DNA of 8,136 nucleotides from a bacterium. GTDB lineage: Bacteria; Sumerlaeota; Sumerlaeia; UBA8349. This document shows, piece after piece, positions 1 to 4,980 of this stretch. The position numbers were made by a program, and so were the translations under genes. The notes under the pieces were generated by a model. That model ran no database searches, had not been told where the DNA came from, and worked only from the letters and a program-made list of their open reading frames with translations. Location: the NCBI GenBank assembly GCA_013203855.1, contig JABMPG010000714.1, forward strand, positions 1 through 8,136. The letters are read 5' to 3'. Positions within the stretch are counted from its first letter, which is position 1. Each line of letters begins with the position of its first letter.

Positions 1-1
1 C

Positions 2-145
2 CACACGCCTTTGCATGGGCTCTATCAGGCCGGTCAGAGCACGACCGCGCCCGGACTCTTCGGCGCGGTCGTGTCGGCCTATCAGGCCGTCTCTCGAATT
101 ATAGGATGGAAAACTCTGTGGGAGGAGGTACAGAAGGCAAGATGA
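2..145 (+). CDS. C-terminal tail of an FAD-dependent oxidoreductase, phytoene-desaturase-like (5' end outside window)
   Basis: The frame beginning at base 2 is open and ends at TGA 143-145, giving a 47-residue C-terminus. It contains GLYQAGQSTTAPGLFGAVVS, followed by a helical tail ending WEEVQKAR. The pattern 'LYxAGQSxxxPGxxGAxxSA' is what the last FAD-binding segment of CrtI/RetSat-type desaturases and related FAD oxidoreductases looks like (family knowledge). Such enzymes are common members of flexirubin and aryl-polyene gene clusters, which fits the KS, ACP and acyltransferase that follow. The stop codon overlaps the start of the KS gene (ATGA, 142-145), so the two are translationally coupled. 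A 12-bp inverted repeat lies inside it. The substrate cannot be inferred from the tail alone, and another FAD or NAD(P) oxidoreductase subfamily remains possible. Confidence 0.68.
   Translation, partial: HTPLHGLYQAGQSTTAPGLFGAVVSAYQAVSRIIGWKTLWEEVQKAR
40..73. repeat. Perfect 12-bp inverted repeat with 10-base loop inside the oxidoreductase 3' end
   Basis: CACGACCGCGCC (40-51) is exactly complementary to GGCGCGGTCGTG (62-73), with loop 52-61. It is flanked by an 11-bp direct repeat CTATCAGGCCG at 22-32 and 79-89, which encodes YQA twice in frame. No T tract follows and coding continues through it. It is not an intrinsic terminator; it may be an mRNA hairpin or a by-product of GC-rich codons. 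Confidence 0.6.
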
Positions 146-1380
146 GACGGGTTTTTGTCACGGCCCGGGGAGCAGTCTCCCCTTACGGAACAGGGGCATC
201 CGCGCTGATCGCCGGATTCCGATCGGGCCGGTCCGCCGTTCGGAGCATGACCGACCAATGGAAAGACCAGGTCCAGGAGATGGGGACATGGGTCGCCGCA
301 CCCCTTCCGGAGCCGATACCGCCAAAGTCCATCCCTCGCCAGTACCGCCGCTCGATGGGTCCCCTCGCCCTGATGGCCTCCGTGGCCGCCAACGAGGCGA
401 TTCAGTCCGCCGGTCTTCCGCCCGATCTCCTCTCCAACGGCCGCACTGGCGTGTCTATCGGCTCGACTATCGGAAGCGTCCGGTCTCTGGAGGAAGCCTT
501 CGATCATTACCTTCGCAAACGCACCGCCAGCGGTCTGCCCTCCGGCATTTTCTTTCAGATCATGGGCCACACCTGCGCGGCGAATGTTGCCCACCAGCAC
601 GAGATCAACGGCCGGGTTCTGGCCCCCAACGCCGCCTGCGCCGCGTCGACCCTGGCGGTGGGCCTAGGCTATGAAGCGATCGCGGCGGGCCAGCAGGACA
701 TCATGATCTGCGGCGGAGCAGAAGAACTTCATCCCATGGTGGCGGGTGTTTTCGACCTGATCCAGGCCGCCTCGTGCCAGTACAACGACCGGCCGACCGC
801 CACTCCTCGTCCCTTCGACCGAAACCGGGACGGCACGGTGGTCGGGGAAGGGGCCGGAATCCTGGTCCTGGAATCCGAGGAGTCGGTTCGCCGGCGCGGC
901 ATCCCCGTTCTGGCCGAAATCGCCGGATTCTCGGCTCTGACGGACGGGGCTCACATGGCTCAGCCCCACCAGGAATCGATCGTGCGCTGTCTCCATAATG
1001 CGCTTGACAACGCGGGGCTCATGCCGGATTCTATCGGCTACGTCAACGCCCACGGGACGGGAACCATCGTGGGCGATCAGGCGGAGGCGCAAGCGATCCG
1101 GCAGGTTTTCGGACAGGGTCGCGTACCCGTCAGCAGCCTGAAAGGCCATATCGGCCACACTCTTGGTGCCAGCGGCGCGCTTGAGTTGATCGCGTGCGTC
1201 GCCATGCTTCAGGAGGGTTTCCTGCTCCCGACGTTGAACCTGGACGAGCCCGGCGAAGATTGTCTCGGGCTTGATTATGTTTCCTGTCTCGAGTCCAGCA
1301 ATGTGGACGTTCTGCTCAAGAACAGCTTCGCCTTCGGGGGCACCAACACTGTTATGGCACTCAAAAGGGCTGTTCTATGA
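142..1380 (+). CDS. Beta-ketoacyl-ACP synthase, FabF-like, of an aryl-polyene/flexirubin-type pathway
   Basis: A complete KS of 412 residues that should catalyse decarboxylative Claisen condensation of malonyl-ACP with an acyl chain. The full catalytic set is visible: Cys166 in NAACAAS, His304 in NAHGTGT, Lys334 and His339 in LKGHIGHTLGASG, and the closing FGGTN motif. The spacing matches E. coli FabF (C163, H303, H340), so it should be an active condensing enzyme rather than a chain-length factor that has lost its Cys. I chose ATG 142 over the in-frame ATG at 106. At 142 the start overlaps the upstream stop by 4 bases, follows GGAGGAGG (121-128), and begins MRRVFVTARGAVSPYG, as KS proteins normally do. 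The 12 extra residues from 106 (MENSVGGGTEGK) are atypical. The operon context (oxidoreductase, ACP, PlsC-like acyltransferase) argues for polyene-type secondary lipid synthesis rather than housekeeping fabF. Confidence 0.93.
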   Translation: MRRVFVTARGAVSPYGTGASALIAGFRSGRSAVRSMTDQWKDQVQEMGTWVAAPLPEPIPPKSIPRQYRRSMGPLALMASVAANEAIQSAGLPPDLLSNGRTGVSIGSTIGSVRSLEEAFDHYLRKRTASGLPSGIFFQIMGHTCAANVAHQHEINGRVLAPNAACAASTLAVGLGYEAIAAGQQDIMICGGAEELHPMVAGVFDLIQAASCQYNDRPTATPRPFDRNRDGTVVGEGAGILVLESEESVRRRGIPVLAEIAGFSALTDGAHMAQPHQESIVRCLHNALDNAGLMPDSIGYVNAHGTGTIVGDQAEAQAIRQVFGQGRVPVSSLKGHIGHTLGASGALELIACVAMLQEGFLLPTLNLDEPGEDCLGLDYVSCLESSNVDVLLKNSFAFGGTNTVMALKRAVL

Positions 1381-1646
1381 CCGACCCCCAAATTCTGACC
1401 CGTGTCCAGCGCGTGCTGGTCAACGAATTCGAACTGGATCCTGGCCAGTTGGCCTGCGAGGCCAAACTCTACGAGGAGCTGGGTCTCGACAGTCTCGATA
1501 GCGTGGACCTCGTCGTCGCTCTTGAGAAGGAGTTTGACTTCAAAGTGGTCCGCTCGGTGGATGAGGAGAAGATCCGGGCGATCCGCACGATTCAGGATGT
1601 CTGTGACTTCATCGATTACAAACGTCAGAACCTCCCCCCGGCCTGA
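1377..1646 (+). CDS. Acyl carrier protein
   Basis: A carrier protein of 89 residues. The phosphopantetheine attachment motif is ELGLDSLDSVDLV with Ser39 as the modified serine, followed by the expected acidic helix (ALEKEFDF) and a final helix (TIQDVCDFIDY). Length and layout fit a type II ACP. It starts by ATGA overlap with the KS stop (ATG 1377-1379, TGA 1378-1380) and sits 10 bases before the acyltransferase. It is therefore most likely the dedicated carrier for the chain elongated by the adjacent KS. ACPs of this kind occur in aryl-polyene, dialkylresorcinol and flexirubin clusters. Sequence alone does not exclude service to general fatty-acid synthesis, but the coupling to this operon makes that less likely. 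Confidence 0.93.
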   Translation: MTDPQILTRVQRVLVNEFELDPGQLACEAKLYEELGLDSLDSVDLVVALEKEFDFKVVRSVDEEKIRAIRTIQDVCDFIDYKRQNLPPA

Positions 1647-1656
1647 TCCTACCGCC

Positions 1657-2403
1657 ATGGGACGCGTCTCGCTTTACCTGCTCAACGCCGTCCTTCTCTT
1701 GCTTCTGGCCGTGCCGGCACTCCTGTTTTTCGCGCTCAGCCCGCTCTGGTTTCTCGCAGCTCGCCTATTTACCCGCTGGGGCAGGGGTGACGCGGGGCGG
1801 ATCTTCAACTATTTCTTCGGCCGCGCGGAGGTCAACTTCGCTCGACCCCTCGTCCGCGTTCGCCGCCGGGGACTCGAAAACGTGCCCGACGGGCCCTTCG
1901 TGGCCGTGGCCAACCATCGTTCATTCGCCGACATCTTCTTCTGCACCCTCATCCCCCGGCCCAACATCCAGGTCGTTGTCCGGTCCTGGCCCTTCCGGCT
2001 TCCCATCCTGGGGCTCTACATGCGCCTGGCCGGATACTATGACGTGGAAAGCCGTGATCTCGAAGATATTGTGCGCGATGCCCGGGAGCTGGCCCGGCAG
2101 CGCGTGACGTTTCTCTTTTTCCCCGAAGGACACCGCAGTCGCAACGGGGCGCTTCGGCCGTTCCGGTCCGGGGCCTTCGCGGTCGCCGAAGCCACCGGCC
2201 TGCCCATCCTTCCCGTGTGTCTGACAGGCACCGAACGGCTGGGGGGACGGGGATCGTTTCTGGCCCGCACTTCCACCGTGACCATCACCTTCCTGCCGCC
2301 GATCCGTATGGAGGATTATCCCGTCGGCAAGCGACAACTCCGGGCCCGCCGGGAGGCCCAGGAACGGATTGCCGCAGCCCTGGTGGAACTGGAGGGGTGT
2401 TGA
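1657..2403 (+). CDS. Membrane-anchored PlsC-family lysophospholipid/acyl-ACP acyltransferase
   Basis: A 248-residue protein with a long hydrophobic N-terminus (about residues 5-38, LLNAVLLLLLAVPALLFFAL) that should anchor it in the inner membrane. The catalytic motif is NHRSFAD (His87 and Asp92, the NHx4D motif). The acceptor-binding motif is FFPEGHRSRNG (Glu157-Gly158, Arg160), in which His replaces the more common Thr of EGTR. A late P-rich block (LPILPVCLTGTERL) matches motif IV of the family. Such enzymes move an acyl chain from ACP or CoA to glycerophosphate or another hydroxyl acceptor. In polyene pigment clusters a relative is thought to attach the finished chain to its lipid anchor. 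The gap to the ACP is only 10 bases with no strong ribosome site, suggesting translational coupling. No cluster gene follows, so this looks like the operon end. Confidence 0.9.
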   Translation: MGRVSLYLLNAVLLLLLAVPALLFFALSPLWFLAARLFTRWGRGDAGRIFNYFFGRAEVNFARPLVRVRRRGLENVPDGPFVAVANHRSFADIFFCTLIPRPNIQVVVRSWPFRLPILGLYMRLAGYYDVESRDLEDIVRDARELARQRVTFLFFPEGHRSRNGALRPFRSGAFAVAEATGLPILPVCLTGTERLGGRGSFLARTSTVTITFLPPIRMEDYPVGKRQLRARREAQERIAAALVELEGC

Positions 2404-2594
2404 GTTCACGGGTGCCTTGGGGCTGGCTTTGATCTCATACCAGTGAGGCCCTTTCCCATGAAGAACAAACTGATGGGCCCTTTGCCAGCGGGAAGGCTGC
2501 CCCAAAGGCTCGGGCGCTATGGAATCCACATGTTCCCAATTCCGAGACCGCTTCAAGCGCACCCGTGTAAAGAAGCGTCAGACGCACCACACTA
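2404..2594. other. Stretch without a convincing gene between the acyltransferase and the IS element
   Basis: No well-supported gene. A 45-codon ORF starts at ATG 2458 but has no ribosome site and stops at the IS junction. Two minus-strand frames are open but are low-complexity or run antisense into the acyltransferase. An imperfect hairpin (CCTTTG 2479-2484 with CAAAGG 2503-2508, plus CAGC/GCTG inside) has no T run, so it is a poor terminator. GCGTC-A-GACGC at 2575-2585 is a short palindrome near the IS edge. The stretch may hold decayed sequence from an earlier rearrangement. Confidence 0.5.
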
Positions 2595-2621
2595 GTACAT
2601 TGACCGTACGTGTTTGTCGGG
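2595..2621 (+). repeat. Left terminal inverted repeat of the IS630 element
   Basis: It starts GTAC directly after the target TA. The conserved blocks shared with the right end are GTAC, TGACC and TGTCGGG. Transposase is expected to bind and cleave here. Confidence 0.82.
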
Positions 2622-2687
2622 CTATGGTTGTACTTGTGAACGCTACCGTTCCCGCTGCAACCATTCCTGCTGACAAGGTAGCCCGTC

Positions 2688-3829
2688 ATGAATCCCATGG
2701 GCAAGAAGTATGTGGTGGAGCTGAGTTTGGAGGAGCGTAAGGAACTGGAGGGGCTGGTCAAGAAAGGCAAGACGGCGGCGCGCAAGATTCAGCACGCGCG
2801 GATTTTGTTGCATGCCGACCAGGGCGCGCACGGGCCAAGATGGACGGACGAACGCATTGCCGGGAGTTTTGGCGTGAATGTGCGGACGGTGGAGCGTATT
2901 CGCCAGCGTTTGGTCGAGCACGGGCTGCGCGATGCGCTGGAGAATCGAGCGCCTCAACTGAAGCAGCCCCGGCACAAGCTGGACGGCGCGGCCGAGGCGA
3001 AGTTGATCGCTATCGCCTGCACGCCGGCGCCAGAAGGCTACAGGCGTTGGACAATCCGGTTGCTGGCCGACCGGATGGTGGAGCTGGAAGTGGTCGAGTC
3101 GCTGGGGCGCGAAACGGTGCGCCAGACGCTAAAAAAAACGAGATCAAGCCTTGGCTGAAGAAGGAGTGGTGCATTCCGCCGGAGCACAATGCCGAGTTCG
3201 TTTATGCGATGGAGAACACGCTGGAACTGTATCAACTGCCGTATGATCCCGATGAACCGAAGGTGTGTATCGATGAGACGACCAAGCAACTAACCCAAGA
3301 GGTGATCGAACCACTGCCGCCCCTGCCGGGGCAGCCCGAGCGCTTCGATACGCTCTACAAGCGCAACGGCGTGGCGACGATCTTCATGCTGTTCGAGCCG
3401 CTAGGCGGCTGGCGGCGCGTGGCCGTGACCGAAGGCAAGACACGCCTGGACTGGGCGTGGCAGGTCCGCCGGCTACTCGATGAAGATTATCCGCAGGCAC
3501 GCAAGGTCCATCTGGTGATGGACAACCTGAATACCCATTCCGGCGCCTCGCTGTACGAGGCTTTTCCGCCCGAAGAGGCCCGGCGCCTGCTGTCGCGTCT
3601 GGAATTTCATTTCACGCCCAAGCACGGCAGCTGGCTGGATATGGCCGAAATTGAACTGAGCATTCTCAGCCGTCAATGCTTGGACCGGCGCATCCCTGAC
3701 ATAGCGGCGCTGGCGCGCGAAGTCGAGGCTTGGCAGAACGATCGCAACAACAAAGCCTGCAAGGTGAATTGGCAGTTTACAACAAAGGATGCACGCATCA
3801 AATTGCGTCGGCTGTACCCGACATTCTAG
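2688..3829 (+). CDS. IS630-family DDE transposase, split by a -1 frameshift at an A8 run
   Basis: Frame one (2688-3158) encodes 156 residues with a homeodomain-like helix-turn-helix at about 53-84 (TDERIAGSFGVNVRTVERIR). Frame two carries the catalytic domain and ends at TAG 3827-3829. A -1 slip on AAA AAA at 3132-3137 gives LKKNEIKPWLKKEWCIPP, which reads smoothly as the usual IS630 sequence, and a 380-residue fusion. Catalytic candidates in the fusion are Asp196 (CIDETTKQ), Asp279 (LVMDNLNTHS) and Glu321 (SWLDMAEIELS). SWLN is more usual than SWLD at that place. An AAGG at 2675-2678 serves ATG 2688. The protein should cut and join the element at TA dinucleotides. The frameshift is either programmed or a one-base deletion that killed the gene; the sequence does not decide. 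Confidence 0.9.
3131..3138 (+). promoter_or_regulatory. A8 slippery run, candidate -1 frameshift site in the transposase
   Basis: The zero frame reads CTA AAA AAA ACG and reaches TGA six codons later; the -1 frame reads AAA AAA AAC GAG. A AAA AAA is a classic heptamer for tandem -1 tRNA slippage, and such A runs also allow transcriptional slippage. I see no strong stem-loop just downstream, which would have strengthened a programmed event. Confidence 0.6.
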
Positions 3830-3843
3830 GGTGGTCAGAGTAC
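3817..3843 (-). repeat. Right terminal inverted repeat of the IS630 element
   Basis: Read on the minus strand it begins GTACTCTGACC and contains TGTCGGG, matching the left end at 18 of 27 positions. The transposase stop codon (3827-3829) lies inside it. Confidence 0.82.
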
Positions 3844-3905
3844 TAGCAGCATCGACCACCGACGAAGACAAGTACTGTCGCCTACGGCTGGCGGAAGGGG
3901 CTGTT

Positions 3906-4091
3906 ATGGCCGCCATGTGTGAGGACAGTATTGGCGACTCAGTCTTCCGCAAATTCCAGCACCTCGTTAGAAATCAAAACCTTTATGGTCTCTTTCATAC
4001 TGACCTTTCCGTAGAGGTGCGAAAGAAGGCCTCTGAGATTATTGGCCAACAAATGAATCGACACATACAAATCAAATCGCGCGCGATTTGA
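3906..4091 (+). CDS. Small hypothetical protein, probable remnant of an integron cassette gene
   Basis: ATG 3906 is preceded by GGAAGGGG (3893-3900) and opens a 61-residue ORF beginning MAAMCEDSIGDSVFRKFQHL, ending in the basic tail HIQIKSRAI. The frame stays open and protein-like upstream to the IS junction (YCRLRLAEGAVM), so the gene may once have been longer and been cut by the IS. Joining the two IS flanks does not extend it, because a TAA at 2568-2570 lies in that frame with no start after it. The TGA stop (4089-4091) sits inside the palindromic stem of attC1, as is common for cassette genes. I recognise no family. It may instead be a complete short gene. Confidence 0.5.
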   Translation: MAAMCEDSIGDSVFRKFQHLVRNQNLYGLFHTDLSVEVRKKASEIIGQQMNRHIQIKSRAI

Positions 4092-4117
4092 TTTGATGGT
4101 CATTCACGGCGTTAGGC
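4044..4117 (+). repeat. Integron attC-type recombination site 1
   Basis: The 74-base stretch folds with the full attC layout. The R boxes are GGCCAAC (4044-4050) and GTTAGGC (4111-4117, a perfect GTTRRRY core). Between R and L boxes is an unpaired spacer (AAA opposite CGGC). The L boxes are TGAAT (4054-4058) with ATTCA (4102-4106). GAC/GTC and CAT/ATG pairs follow, then a long palindromic stem at 4068-4095. Three single extrahelical bases (C4059, A4063, A4067) protrude from the left arm, a feature integrases use for strand choice. Integrase would be expected to cut between G4111 and T4112. Confidence 0.83.
4068..4095. repeat. Perfect 28-bp palindrome forming the apical stem of attC1
   Basis: Each arm is 14 bases (CAAATCAAATCGCG and its exact complement) with no spacer. 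The centre is GCGCGC and the outer halves are AT-rich. It takes the place of the variable terminal structure of an attC and contains the stop codon of the upstream small ORF. Such a perfect palindrome can also extrude as a cruciform or form an mRNA hairpin. Confidence 0.9.
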
Positions 4118-4121
4118 ATAG

Positions 4122-4310
4122 ATGACAAAGAAACTGGATATCGCGGCAGATCCTCCTCAAGGGGAGCTCTCCCGACCGGTCGATCGGGAGCAGGTGAGAC
4201 GCATACCGTTGGGAAGGAGGAATCACAGCTATGTGCAAGTATTCTATTTACGCAGCATTCTCTTTATTGATTCTTCTAACCGCAGGCTGCAGCAAGGGCA
4301 CGCTTCATGA
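4122..4310 (+). CDS. Possible short leader ORF at the cassette 5' end
   Basis: ATG 4122 lies 5 bases after the attC1 core, the place where cassette ORFs often begin. The frame encodes 62 residues (MTKKLDIAADPPQGELSRPV at the start) and runs 80 bases into the ankyrin gene in another frame. There is no good ribosome site, and the overlap with a strongly started lipoprotein gene argues against a functional protein. It could be a translated leader that couples to the downstream start. No family recognised. Confidence 0.25.
   Translation: MTKKLDIAADPPQGELSRPVDREQVRRIPLGRRNHSYVQVFYLRSILFIDSSNRRLQQGHAS
4169..4190 (+). promoter_or_regulatory. Hairpin in the 5' leader of the ankyrin cassette gene
   Basis: CTCCCGA (4169-4175) pairs perfectly with TCGGGAG (4184-4190) around an 8-base loop. 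GGGA at 4162-4165 could instead pair with TCCC 4170-4173, so two exclusive folds exist. No U tract follows. A role in leader control is only a guess. Confidence 0.35.
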
Positions 4311-4935
4311 AGCCATTCGTAGTCGCGACGTGAGTCGGGTTAAAGCCCTGCTCGATTCCGGCGCGGATGCCAATGGTGTGGATGATTACGGGCTCACAGC
4401 GCTGTGTGCCGCGGCCTACGAAGGTCCTTCGGACATGGCCAAGTTGCTAATAGATCACGGCGCTGATGTTGACCTCTGTGCTCATGTAGTCGACGGCAAA
4501 CACCAGACCAGTATGTGTCCACTTACCATGACTCTCGAAAGACATGGTCGCCGCAAGGGGGGCAGGACTCCTGCGGACTATGCCGCTCTTGCCCTACTCC
4601 TGATCGATAATGGTGCGGACGTCAACGTTGTCGATATCGATGGCGGCAGCAACGGGCCTTTACATTATGCGACTTTCAGCAAAGGAGTAACAGAATCCCT
4701 CATAGAACATGGAGCCAACGTAAATGCGAAGAATAGCCAGGGAGATACACCGCTTCACGACGCGATTCGCGTCGGCTATATGGATGTGATTCCTATCTTG
4801 TTAAACCATGGTGCTGATCCGATGATTCCGAACAACAATGGGAAAACACCACTCGATTTCGCCAGAGACGAGAAAAGAAGCAGTGTTGTCTCTTTGATTG
4901 AGAAACACCTTCAAGAAGAAGGCGGGAATCCCTAA
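4231..4935 (+). CDS. Exported ankyrin-repeat lipoprotein encoded on an integron-type cassette
   Basis: A 234-residue protein. Residues 1-20 are a lipoprotein signal (MCKYSIYAAFSLLILLTAGC) with a lipobox-like LTAGC and Cys20 as the lipidated residue. About six ankyrin repeats follow, near 23-52, 54-84, 96-135, 141-169, 171-203 and 204-229, with typical SGADAN, DHGADV, DNGADVN, EHGANVN, GDTPLHDA and GKTPLDFA signatures. The third has an insertion rich in His, Arg and Lys. It should bind a protein partner in the periplasm or at the membrane; it has no visible catalytic domain. AAGGAGG (4214-4220) stands 10 bases before ATG 4231, a strong start. The TAA stop (4933-4935) lies inside the attC2 R'' box. 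Exported ankyrin proteins are sometimes immunity or inhibitor partners of toxins or enzymes, but no partner gene is visible, so the role is unknown. Confidence 0.9.
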   Translation: MCKYSIYAAFSLLILLTAGCSKGTLHEAIRSRDVSRVKALLDSGADANGVDDYGLTALCAAAYEGPSDMAKLLIDHGADVDLCAHVVDGKHQTSMCPLTMTLERHGRRKGGRTPADYAALALLLIDNGADVNVVDIDGGSNGPLHYATFSKGVTESLIEHGANVNAKNSQGDTPLHDAIRVGYMDVIPILLNHGADPMIPNNNGKTPLDFARDEKRSSVVSLIEKHLQEEGGNP

Positions 4936-4980
4936 CCATCGCGTCCATCCGCCTGGAGCGGCTGACGCTCGACGTTAGAA
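4930..4980 (+). repeat. Integron attC-type recombination site 2 (short, imperfect)
   Basis: The R boxes are CCCTAAC (4930-4936) and GTTAGAA (4974-4980), sharing a CTAAC/GTTAG pairing. The spacer is CA opposite C. L-type pairs are TCG (4939-4941) with CGA (4970-4972), then CGTC (4942-4945) with GACG (4964-4967), with two extrahelical bases (C4968, T4969) on the right arm. The apical stem is CCGC (4949-4952) with GCGG (4958-4961) and loop CTGGA. It is 51 bases, shorter than most attC sites, and the last R' base is A rather than C or T. The stop of the ankyrin gene lies in its R'' box and the stop of the opposite-strand gene in its R' box. Confidence 0.6.

Larger units (their letters stand above)
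2595..3843 (+). mobile_element. IS630-family insertion sequence, 1249 bp, TA target duplication
   Basis: The ends are imperfect inverted repeats: GTACATTGACC at the left and, read inward from the right, GTACTCTGACC. Both continue to a shared TGTCGGG, giving 18 of 27 identical positions. The element is flanked by TA on each side (2593-2594 and 3844-3845), within CTAG at both junctions, which is the TA target duplication typical of IS630/Tc1/mariner elements. It carries one transposase region in two frames. The right repeat overlaps the transposase stop codon. The insertion lies between the pigment-type operon and the attC region and probably removed or displaced the start of the adjacent cassette. 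Confidence 0.9.
4112..4974 (+). mobile_element. Putative integron gene cassette (863 bp) carrying an ankyrin-repeat lipoprotein
   Basis: Bounded by the predicted cut points of attC1 (G4111/T4112) and attC2 (G4974/T4975). It has normal cassette anatomy: one main gene reading toward its own 3' attC, with the stop codon inside the R'' box. Codon use is clearly more AT-rich (TTA, CTA, AGA, ATA present) than in the flanking operons, which suggests separate origin. No integrase gene or attI is present in the window. About 113 bases precede the main start, enough for its own promoter or leader. Confidence 0.72.

Noticed and set aside
106..141. Upstream in-frame ATG at 106 as the KS start
   Set aside because: It adds 12 atypical residues and lies inside the oxidoreductase coding region. 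ATG 142 has a good ribosome site and a 4-base overlap with the upstream stop.
2399..2405. GTTGAGT at the end of the acyltransferase gene as an attI/attC core
   Set aside because: It fits GTTRRRY by letter, but no matching inverse core or foldable stem lies upstream, where the sequence is plain acyltransferase coding.
2479..2508. Imperfect hairpin after the acyltransferase as an operon terminator
   Set aside because: The stem has a large internal bulge and no T run follows.
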